From the NCBI GenBank assembly GCA_036381275.1, contig DASVDC010000055.1, positions 1-16,650 on the forward strand: a stretch of DNA of 16,650 bases, in the 5' to 3' direction. The notes under the pieces were generated by a model. That model had not been told where the DNA came from. It worked only from the letters and a program-made list of their open reading frames with translations, and did no database searches. Made by a program: the position numbers and the translations under genes. This DNA is from UBA7803 sp036381275 (GTDB taxonomy: Bacteria > Pseudomonadota > Gammaproteobacteria > Pseudomonadales > Azotimanducaceae). Shown here one piece after another: positions 7,731 to 13,597 of this stretch. Within the stretch, counting starts at the first letter, position 1; every line of letters begins with the position of its first letter.

Positions 7731-9546
7731 ATTCCACCGTGACGCTCTTCGCCAGATTGCGTGGCCGGTCCACCTCGCAGCCGCGCGCCACCGCCGCGTG
7801 ATAAGCGATGAGCTGCAGCGGCACCGCCATCAGGATCGGCGCGAGCAGCTCGTGGGTCGACGGCACTCGGAAGCAGTGCGTCTCGTCGAGCGGGAGCGCC
7901 GCCGACTGCGCGATCGCGAGCACCGGGCCGCGCCGGGCGCGGATCTCTTCGATCGCGCCGAGGTTCTTCGCGAGCTGGTCGTCATCCGGCACGAGCGCCA
8001 CCGTCGGCGTGGCCGGCGAGATCAGCGCGAGGGGTCCGTGCTTGAGTTCAGAAGCTGGATAAGCTTCAGCATGTATATAGCTGATTTCTTTCAGTTTCAA
8101 GGCCCCCTCGAGCGCCAACGGATAGCCGTTTCCGCGGCCGATGAAGAACGCGTTGTCATGACACGCCAGCAGCTCGCCGAGGTGTCGGCACTCCGCCTCG
8201 CGATCGACCAGCTCGGCCACCTGCGGTCCGAGCGCCTTCAGCGCCTCGATCAGCCGCAGCCCCTCGGCGTGGGATAGGTCCCGCGTACGTCCGAGCAGCA
8301 GGCCGATCAGCGCGAACACCACGACCGTGGCGGTAAACGTCTTGGTCGACACCACGGCCACCTCGGCGCCCGCGCGCAGGTAGACGCCGGCGCCGCACGC
8401 GCGCGCGATGCTGCTGCCGACGCTGTTGACGATACCGAGCACCGTCCCGCCCTTGCGCTTCACCTCCTCCACAGCGGCCATCGTGTCGTAGGTTTCCCCC
8501 GACTGGCTGACCGCGACGTACAACGTATCCGGCTCGATGATCGGATTGCGGTAGCGGAACTCCGCCGCCGGCTCCGCATCGCACGGGATCCGCGCCAGCC
8601 GTTCGACGATCAGCGCGCCGAGCCGGCCCGCAATCCCCGCGGATCCGCAGCCGAGGATCTTGATGCGCCGGATCGCGAGGAGCTCCCGGGGGCCCAGGTT
8701 CAGCCCGTCGAGCCGCGCCGTGGCGAAACGCTCGTCGAGGCGCCCGCGCAGCACGCGCTCGATCACGTCGGGCTGCTCGTGAATCTCTTTCAGCGTGAAG
8801 TGCGCAAAGTCGTGCTTCGACAGCTCCTCGAGCGTCGCCTCGAGGCGCGCGGGCGCCTTGTCGGCCACCTCGGCGTCGAGGTCGATGATCCGATAGCCGC
8901 CGGGCGTCAGGGACGCGATCTCGCCATCGTCCAGGTACACCACCTGCCGGGTGTGGCGCACCAGCGCAGCCGGGTCGGAGGCCGCGAACATCTCCTTGTC
9001 GCCGATGCCGAGCACCATCGGACTGCCGCGGCGCGCCACCACCAGCTCGCCGGGCCGCTCCCGATCCAGCACGGCGATGCCGTACGCGCCATGCACCTGG
9101 CGCAGCACGAGCCGTACCGCCTCGGCGAACGACTCCGCCGGCTGCCGCGCGATCAGGTGCGCGAGCAGCTCGGTATCGGTTTCCGAGGCGAACTCGGCGC
9201 CGTCGGCGACCAGGCGCTCGCGCAGCTCCCGAGCGTTCTCGACGATGCCGTTGTGGACGATCGCGATGCGGCCGTCGGGCGACCGGTGCGGGTGGGCATT
9301 CTGGTCGCTCGGCTCGCCGTGCGTGGCCCAGCGGGTATGACCGATGCCGACGGTGGCGCTGAGCCGCGCCGGCAGCCGTGCCTCCATGTCGCGCACCCGG
9401 CCTTTCGCCTTGAACACGGCGATCTTGCCCGCCCGATGCACCGCGATGCCCGCCGAGTCGTAGCCGCGATACTCCAGCCGGTGCAGGCCCTCGAGCAGTA
9501 TCGGAACCGCGGCATTGCTGCCGACGTAACCCACCACGCCACACAT
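7729..9546 (-). CDS. glmS: Glutamine--fructose-6-phosphate aminotransferase (isomerizing)
   Basis: GlmS makes glucosamine-6-phosphate from fructose-6-phosphate and glutamine, the entry to peptidoglycan and LPS aminosugars. The 605 residues carry N-terminal nucleophile Cys2 (MCGVVGYVG). Glutaminase residues follow: RGYDSAG (27-33), HTRWATHG (70-77), HNGIVEN (98-104) and ETDTELLAHL (122-131). The isomerase half has two SIS lobes, with phosphate loop SQSGET (347-352), AEFRYR, AYPASELKHGPLALI and the classic C-terminus PRNLAKSVTVE bearing the Schiff-base Lys. Two loops diverge: G-C-G-S-A-G (299-304) replaces the usual C-G-T-S-Y/W/H, and GAEVAVVSTKTFTATV replaces GPE(I)GVASTKAFT. The gene follows a small unknown gene with a 15-bp gap. 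AAGGAG lies about 11 bp before the ATG. No riboswitch is visible. Confidence 0.96.
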   Translation of the reverse strand: MCGVVGYVGSNAAVPILLEGLHRLEYRGYDSAGIAVHRAGKIAVFKAKGRVRDMEARLPARLSATVGIGHTRWATHGEPSDQNAHPHRSPDGRIAIVHNGIVENARELRERLVADGAEFASETDTELLAHLIARQPAESFAEAVRLVLRQVHGAYGIAVLDRERPGELVVARRGSPMVLGIGDKEMFAASDPAALVRHTRQVVYLDDGEIASLTPGGYRIIDLDAEVADKAPARLEATLEELSKHDFAHFTLKEIHEQPDVIERVLRGRLDERFATARLDGLNLGPRELLAIRRIKILGCGSAGIAGRLGALIVERLARIPCDAEPAAEFRYRNPIIEPDTLYVAVSQSGETYDTMAAVEEVKRKGGTVLGIVNSVGSSIARACGAGVYLRAGAEVAVVSTKTFTATVVVFALIGLLLGRTRDLSHAEGLRLIEALKALGPQVAELVDREAECRHLGELLACHDNAFFIGRGNGYPLALEGALKLKEISYIHAEAYPASELKHGPLALISPATPTVALVPDDDQLAKNLGAIEEIRARRGPVLAIAQSAALPLDETHCFRVPSTHELLAPILMAVPLQLIAYHAAVARGCEVDRPRNLAKSVTVE

Positions 9547-9561
9547 GCCCGGAAAACTCCT

Positions 9562-9840
9562 TCAGCCGTAGATCATCCGCCGGATCTGCCGGGCGCTGCA
9601 GCTCGGCCCTTTGAACAGCCGCGACGCGATCTCGCCGCGAAGCTGCTCGAAGATGTCCGGGTTCTTCCATCCCGCCGCTGCCAGCTCCCGGTGCCGCCGC
9701 ACGACGTAGTCGTCGAGCGCGACCGCGTGGTGCGCCAGCACGTCCTCGACGATGCGCCGGGCGACGCCCGGGGATAGCCCGGCACTGGCGGCGACGCGGG
9801 CGATGAGATCGGGGTCGGGCTCCGGCGGGGTGGCGCTCAT
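9562..9840 (-). CDS. Conserved-looking 92-residue protein of unknown function
   Basis: I do not recognise this protein. It is mostly helical and charged, with a Pro/Asp-rich start (MSATPPEPDPDLIARVAASAGLSPGVARRIVEDVLAHH) and no membrane segment or signal peptide. It ends SARQIRRMIYG. It contains two Trp-free helices, then ELAAAGWKNPDIFEQLRGEIASRLFKGPSCSARQ with one Cys. The stop codon is 15 bp before glmS on the same strand, so the two are almost surely co-transcribed and it may be linked to GlmS or cell-envelope supply. The start at 9840 has no obvious ribosome site. Regular GC-rich third codon positions and the tight operon spacing argue that it is real. Confidence 0.75.
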   Translation of the reverse strand: MSATPPEPDPDLIARVAASAGLSPGVARRIVEDVLAHHAVALDDYVVRRHRELAAAGWKNPDIFEQLRGEIASRLFKGPSCSARQIRRMIYG

Positions 9841-9884
9841 GGGTCTTGGATAGTATGGTTTGTGGTCAGAAAATAGAACATTTC

Positions 9885-9900
9885 TGCCCGAAATCGGGCA
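9885..9900. promoter_or_regulatory. 16-bp palindrome, possible operator
   Basis: TGCCCGAAATCGGGCA is a perfect inverted repeat (7-bp arms, AA centre) immediately beside the TATACT box on the minus strand. Its place and symmetry suit a dimeric regulator binding near the promoter of the 92-residue gene and glmS. It could also form a small hairpin. No matching regulator is encoded nearby. Confidence 0.35.
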
Positions 9901-9916
9901 AGTATAGCCATTTCAT

Positions 9917-9978
9917 CTGTGGGAGCGGCCTCCGGCCGCGAATGTCAGAAGATTCGCGGCCGGAGGCCGCTCCCACAG
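9917..9978. repeat. Perfect inverted pair of REP elements (BIME-like)
   Basis: A 27-bp element at 9917-9943 and its exact reverse complement at 9952-9978 are separated by 8 bp (GTCAGAAG). Each contains GGAGCGGCCTCCGGCCGCGA. The pair could form a long hairpin with 27-bp arms. Head-to-head REP pairs of this kind are the mobile units seen in genomes with RAYT transposases. Confidence 0.92.
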
Positions 9979-10053
9979 CATCAGCGCGCGGTAGCGCCGG
10001 CTCCCATGACAGCGCCGGTTGCCCCTATCATGGGGCGTCGACGGAGAGCCCCC

Positions 10054-11973
10054 ATGCCCACCCGTCTCGAATGCGCCACGGCACTGGCGGCGCTCCTGAT
10101 ACTCGGCGGCTGTCGACCGGACCTGTCGGATCCGACCGCCGAACGACCGGTGATCGAAGCCGTCGCCGCGGGGGAGCGCAGCGTCCCCTGGACGAGCCTC
10201 GAGCCCAGCGACCACCCGAACGACTTCCATTTCGTCGTGGTCACCGACCGCACCGGGCAGCACCGGCCGGGCGTGTTCGCGGACGCGATGCCGAAGGTGA
10301 ACCTGCTCGCGCCGGCGTTCGTCGTCAGCGTCGGCGATCTGATCGAGGGCTACACCGACGATCAGTCGACCCTCGACAGCCAATGGGACGAGTTCGAGGA
10401 CCTCATCGCGCGCCTCGATGCGCCGTTCTTCTACACCCCCGGCAACCATGACATGAGCAACGCGGTGATGGCGCAGAACTGGCAGCGCCGCTTCGGCCCG
10501 TCGTACTACCACTTCGTGTACAAGGACGTGCTGTTCGTCGTGCTGAACTCGGAGCTCTTCGGCATGGTGGGGCAGGAAGACGTGCCGGTGCCGGGGCCGT
10601 GGACGCAGCAGGACCAGATGGCGTTCGTCGAGCGCGTGCTGGCCGAGAAAGCCGACGTGCGCTGGACCATCGTGCTGCTGCACCAACCGCTATGGGACAT
10701 GGAACCGATCGACGACGACTGGCTGCGGGTCGAGGCGTTGCTCGGCGAGCGCAACTACACCGTGTTCGCCGGCCACTATCACCGCTACAGCAAGCAGCGC
10801 CGCCACGACCGCAACTTCATCACGCTGGCCACCACCGGCGGGGGCAGCGGCCTGCGGGGACCGCTGTTCGGCGAGTTCGACCACGTCGCCTGGGTGACGA
10901 TGACCGACCAGGGTCCGCGCATCGCCAACCTGCTGCTGGACGGCATACACGACGACGACGTGTCGAACCCGAAGCTGCAGGCCGAGGCGGAGGCGCTCAC
11001 CCGAAGCATCCGGGTGCGTGCCGAGCCGGACGATCAGCCGACGTTCGAGTCGACCACCCAGGTCGCCGTGCTGAGCAACCCCGGCACGGCCGACCTGCAT
11101 GTCGTGCCGGCGCTGGTGCGGGCCGGCAACTTCACACTGACGGGCCTGGAGCCGCGCACGGTGGCGCCCGGCGCGACGGTGGAGCTGCCACTCGCGCTGC
11201 GTTCCGAACAGCCGATCGCCTACCGGGACCTGGATCCGGCTGCGATCTCGTGGACGCTTAGCACCGATGTGCAGGGCCGCCCCACCGAGGTGCAATTGCT
11301 GACCCCGCTCCTGCCGCTCACGGTGCACCCGATTCCCGTGACAGAGGAGGCACCGGCCATCGACGGGGATCTTTCCGACTGGGGAGACCTCACGTTCGAG
11401 GTCGACCGGCAAGGCGACGTTGCGAGCGCTCCGGCGGCCCCGGAGGACGTATCGTTCCGCTTCGACGTGCGCGAGGACGCCGAGTCGTTGTACGTCGCGG
11501 TGGCGGTGCGGGACGACTCGCTGGTTTCCGACCCGAGCCGGATCGCCCGCGCGCAGGACGCCGTCATGGTCGCGGTGGACACCCGGGAATCCGTCGCCCG
11601 CAACCGCAGCATGGAGGTCGGGCAAGCGGTGCTCGACGGCGACATGGCGCAAACGGCGATGCTGATGCTGACACCGGAGCCCGCCGCGCCGGACCGGCTG
11701 CTCGGCTTTCTCGCCCAGACCGCCCGGCGCACCCGGTCGGTCACCGTTCGCGCCGCGGACGGCTATCGCGCGGAAGTCGCGTTTCCCCACGCGCTACTGG
11801 ATGAAAAGGCGGGCCGCGCGCCGTGGCGGGAAGCGCGGATCGCCGTAGCGGTCTACGACTTCGACGACGGCGAGAGCGGCAACGTCGTGCTGCACTGGCA
11901 GCCGTACCGGTATGGGCAGGCGCCGCTCGAGGGGACCCACGCGTTCACGAGGGCCGCAGGAAGGCGGGATTGA
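10054..11973 (+). CDS. Lipoprotein metallophosphoesterase with C-terminal CBM9-like domain
   Basis: The 639-residue product starts MPTRLECATALAALLILGGC: signal peptide with lipobox LGGC, so C20 should be lipidated. The calcineurin-like phosphoesterase domain (about 57-300) shows VSVGDLIEG (D95), YTPGNHD (N131, H132), LLHQPLW (H210) and AGHYHRY (H241, H243). The first metal motif reads TDRTG (65-68) rather than the usual D-x-H, a known variant type but a missing His ligand. Then comes a beta-rich linker domain (about 325-428). The last part (about 430-639), AIDGDLSDWGDLTFEV through EDVSFRFDVREDAESLYVAVAVRDDSL, resembles CBM9-like/DOMON beta-sandwiches. ATG 10054 is chosen because GGAG lies 7 bp upstream and the lipobox follows. 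It is probably anchored in the envelope and acts on a phosphoester linked to a sugar or polymer; the substrate is unknown. Confidence 0.88.
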   Translation: MPTRLECATALAALLILGGCRPDLSDPTAERPVIEAVAAGERSVPWTSLEPSDHPNDFHFVVVTDRTGQHRPGVFADAMPKVNLLAPAFVVSVGDLIEGYTDDQSTLDSQWDEFEDLIARLDAPFFYTPGNHDMSNAVMAQNWQRRFGPSYYHFVYKDVLFVVLNSELFGMVGQEDVPVPGPWTQQDQMAFVERVLAEKADVRWTIVLLHQPLWDMEPIDDDWLRVEALLGERNYTVFAGHYHRYSKQRRHDRNFITLATTGGGSGLRGPLFGEFDHVAWVTMTDQGPRIANLLLDGIHDDDVSNPKLQAEAEALTRSIRVRAEPDDQPTFESTTQVAVLSNPGTADLHVVPALVRAGNFTLTGLEPRTVAPGATVELPLALRSEQPIAYRDLDPAAISWTLSTDVQGRPTEVQLLTPLLPLTVHPIPVTEEAPAIDGDLSDWGDLTFEVDRQGDVASAPAAPEDVSFRFDVREDAESLYVAVAVRDDSLVSDPSRIARAQDAVMVAVDTRESVARNRSMEVGQAVLDGDMAQTAMLMLTPEPAAPDRLLGFLAQTARRTRSVTVRAADGYRAEVAFPHALLDEKAGRAPWREARIAVAVYDFDDGESGNVVLHWQPYRYGQAPLEGTHAFTRAAGRRD

Positions 11974-12329
11974 CGCTGTAGGCCGCCATCAGGTACCCGC
12001 CGCGGCCGTCCGCAATCGAGTTCCACAAGGTCGCAGGTTTTGCAGCCGGTCGGCAATTTCCTCCCATCGCCGCTGGGGGGCTGGCCGGCGGGACCAGCCT
12101 TCCACCCTCCCCATCCGAGCCCGCCTTCAACCAGGAAGCGCCCGTCGGAGCGCCAGCCGACGGGCCGTGAGCCGCCATTGCGCCACTGGCACGCCGCGTG
12201 CCTCCGTCGCGGCAGAGGAATGCACCGAAATCCTACAGGGGAACGGGCGTCGAGATGACAGCGCCGCGGTTGGGCAGGCCGTAGTGTCGAAGGCTGCCCC
12301 GCCCGCAGCGGCGGGTTCGGCGGAGCAAC
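11974..12329. other. 356-bp region without a convincing gene
   Basis: No frame here has the codon pattern of its neighbours. Two stem-loops stand out: GGCTGG/CCAGCC (12079-12099) and a perfect 9-bp stem GCCCGTCGG/CCGACGGGC with an 8-nt loop (12140-12165). Neither has a T-run. A minus-strand frame ending at 11945 contains a protein-like tail (LWNSIADGRGGYLMAAYSV), but its N-terminal part looks random. The stretch may be gene debris, a dispersed repeat or a long leader. Confidence 0.5.
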
Positions 12330-13016
12330 ATGAGCACCATCATTCGCAGCATCGGCGGTGCGGCCGGACGGAAGCGCCGACCGATATCGGTACCGCGACC
12401 GCAATTCGAGTACCGCGCGAGGGTTCACGCGGTCGCCGGCGAAAGGCTTACCTGTCGTGTCCTGCACCGCCACGATCCGACCGCCGCGGCCGAGCACCGG
12501 ATCGGTCTGGCCGCGAGCCTGCCGTTCACCGCCGTCATCCTGCTGCAGGAATCGCGCGGCTTCCTGGGCGCGCTCGGCGACATCTACGGCACCGACCTGA
12601 CCGACGGTTTCGAACGGGTGGTCTGCATCGAGCAGCTCGACACGACGCGCCCGTTCGCCGCCGATCCAGCCTACCGACGCACCGTGCTCGATCACCTGTG
12701 TCGCCGCACGCTCGATGGCGCCGGCTTCGTCAGCATCCATCCGGGCCAAGGCATGTGGCGGCGCAACCGCGGCGCTTCGTCGATGCCGCCCCCGGTCGAC
12801 CAGACGCTGGCGCTGTGCCACCTGTTCGGTTCCTGCGGGTTCGCCCAGCTCTGCGACGACCACGTGCTCGACCGGCCGGTGCCCCTGTTCCTGCAGCCGT
12901 GGACACGCGCGGACGGGCTGCTGGCCCCCTTACGGCCGCCGGACGAGCCGTTCTCGCGCTGCACCGCCGTACGGCGCCTTCAGGCTGGGCAGATGGTCTT
13001 GTTCGATACCGTCTGA
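12330..13016 (+). CDS. Hypothetical protein, 228 residues
   Basis: Not recognised. From about residue 45 on, codons are strongly GC-ended as in neighbouring genes and the protein looks globular: LAASLPFTAVILLQESRGFL, TDGFERVVCIEQLDTTRP, GAGFVSIHPGQGMWRRN and LALCHLFGSCGFAQLCDDHV, with six cysteines. The first 40 residues (IGGAAGRKRRPISVPRPQFEYRA, broken by rare codons such as ATA, GTA, CGA and AGG) fit poorly. The real N-terminus could therefore be lost, or this segment may be recently recruited. No signal peptide or membrane segment. GGAG lies 4 bp before the ATG. There is no partner gene close on the same strand; REP units follow directly. Confidence 0.55.
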   Translation: MSTIIRSIGGAAGRKRRPISVPRPQFEYRARVHAVAGERLTCRVLHRHDPTAAAEHRIGLAASLPFTAVILLQESRGFLGALGDIYGTDLTDGFERVVCIEQLDTTRPFAADPAYRRTVLDHLCRRTLDGAGFVSIHPGQGMWRRNRGASSMPPPVDQTLALCHLFGSCGFAQLCDDHVLDRPVPLFLQPWTRADGLLAPLRPPDEPFSRCTAVRRLQAGQMVLFDTV

Positions 13017-13032
13017 GCGCGGTGAAGTGATA

Positions 13033-13133
13033 TGGGAGCGGCCTCCGGCCGCGAATGCTCCACCCGTGGGAGCGGCCTCCGGCCGCGAATGATTCACCCG
13101 TAGGAGCGTCTCCAGACCGCGATTCGCGCCCCG
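13033..13133 (+). repeat. Tandem array of three REP units at 34-bp spacing
   Basis: Units begin at 13033, 13067 and 13101. The first two share TGGGAGCGGCC-TCCGGCCGCGAAT, then a short linker ending CACCCG. The third is the variant TAGGAGCG-TCTCCAGACCGCGATTCG, with one G lost from its stem. The whole unit including linker appears duplicated, which points to tandem duplication rather than three independent insertions. The array separates the hypothetical gene at 12330 from tRNA-Leu(UAA). Confidence 0.88.
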
Positions 13134-13195
13134 CCCGGGCAACCGCCGCGCCCACGATGCAACTCCCCACAGAGGAGCTCCCCATAAGTCGACTT

Positions 13196-13492
13196 TGGTG
13201 CGGGCGGAGGGACTCGAACCCTCACTGCCTTACGGCAAACGGATTTTCTTACCAGCTACGGCTTTCGCCGCCCTCTGCAGAGGTTCGTGGTCTGGACTAT
13301 CCCTTCACCATAGCGAATCGCCGCCTTAGGTGCTGCCCGTCTAGTCTCTACACCTTGCCGGCCGGAGCCGGCCTTGGCTCGGGATTGCCATTTCACAGGT
13401 TTCCCCGACTTTGAGCAGTTCTACTCCGCCGGTTTCCCGACGGGCACTCAATGCCTCAAGTCCGTTGCGTCTACCGATTCCGCCACGCCCGC
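13196..13492 (-). tRNA. tRNA-Leu(UAA) interrupted by a group I intron
   Basis: The 5' exon is 13492-13458 (35 nt) and the 3' exon 13247-13196 (52 nt), giving an 87-nt class II tRNA with encoded CCA. The acceptor stem GCGGGCG pairs with CGCCCGC, then ACCA. The D arm holds GGCGGAATCGGTAGACGC. The anticodon stem ACGGA/TCCGT closes only when the halves are joined; the loop is then C-T-T-A-A-A-A with anticodon TAA, the break lying between U34 and A35. The variable arm TGCCGTAAGGCA and the T arm GAGGG-TTCGAGT-CCCTC are intact. The mature tRNA reads UUA and UUG codons. Without intron removal it cannot function. Only GC-rich DNA and a poor TATCGT box (13513-13518) lie upstream. Confidence 0.95.
13248..13457 (-). 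other. Group I self-splicing intron (IC3-like) in tRNA-Leu(UAA)
   Basis: 210 nt with no reading frame for a homing endonuclease. P1: exon ACUU pairs with intron GAGU (U-G wobble at the splice site). P2: CGUCGG-GAAA-CCGGCG. The Q-like segment UGGCAAUCCCGAGCCAAGG, a GC hairpin (P6) GCCGG/CCGGC and the R-like segment GUGUAGAGACUAGACGGG follow. P7 is GACUA pairing with UAGUC in GGGAUAGUCCAGA. P8 is closed by CACC/GGUG. P9 region stems include CCUCU/AGAGG and GGC-GAAA-GCC. The last base is G (omega-G) before exon AAAAUCCG. GNRA loops on P2 and the P9 region suit the L2-P8 and L9-P5 contacts of IC3 introns. Insertion site and core match the cyanobacterial and plastid trnL(UAA) intron class. Assignment of P3-P6 pairing is by eye. 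Confidence 0.93.
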
Positions 13493-13567
13493 GAGTAGGT
13501 CTGGCCGGCTGCACGATACCCCCCGGGCGGCCCGATATCCACCGGGGGCGGCACGGTTCGGCCGCGG

Positions 13568-13573
13568 TAGAAT
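13568..13573 (+). promoter_or_regulatory. -10 box ahead of the hydrolase-Usp-receptor operon
   Basis: TAGAAT, the same hexamer as before tRNA-Leu(UAG), lies 24 bp upstream of the hydrolase ATG. Transcription would begin just before the ribosome site GGGGGAG, giving a very short leader. No clear -35 box is seen in the GC-rich DNA upstream. Confidence 0.4.
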
Positions 13574-13597
13574 GACCCGTGGACTGGGGGAGCTACG

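Larger units (their letters stand above)
9841..10053. promoter_or_regulatory. Divergent regulatory region between the glmS operon and the phosphoesterase gene
   Basis: 213 bp that must hold promoters for both directions. The left 75 bp are AT-richer than the surroundings. AGTATA at 9901-9906 is TATACT on the minus strand, a fair -10 for the glmS operon; a -35 is unclear. The rest contains the REP pair, a repeated GCGCCGG (9994-10000 and 10012-10018), and an inverted repeat CCCATGA/TCATGGG (10003-10009 and 10028-10034) just before the lipoprotein gene. Confidence 0.4.

Noticed and set aside
11853..12863. Long minus-strand ORF (336 residues) opposite the hypothetical gene and gap
   Set aside because: It overlaps the end of the phosphoesterase gene, its composition is that of an antisense shadow, and the plus-strand frame has the better codon pattern from about 12450 on.
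13033..13133. CRISPR-like look of three regularly spaced palindromic units
   Set aside because: The linkers are only about 10 bp and similar to each other, the units are REPs found elsewhere in the window, and no cas gene is present.
13353..13376. GC palindrome in the intron that resembles the REP core
   Set aside because: It shares only GGCCGGAG with the REPs, lacks their feet, and is better explained as the P6 hairpin of the intron.
13055..13414. Plus-strand ORF containing CGRRDSNPHCL
   Set aside because: It is the antisense of tRNA-Leu(UAA) and its intron; such Arg-Asp-Ser-Asn-Pro-His peptides are typical false translations of tRNA genes.
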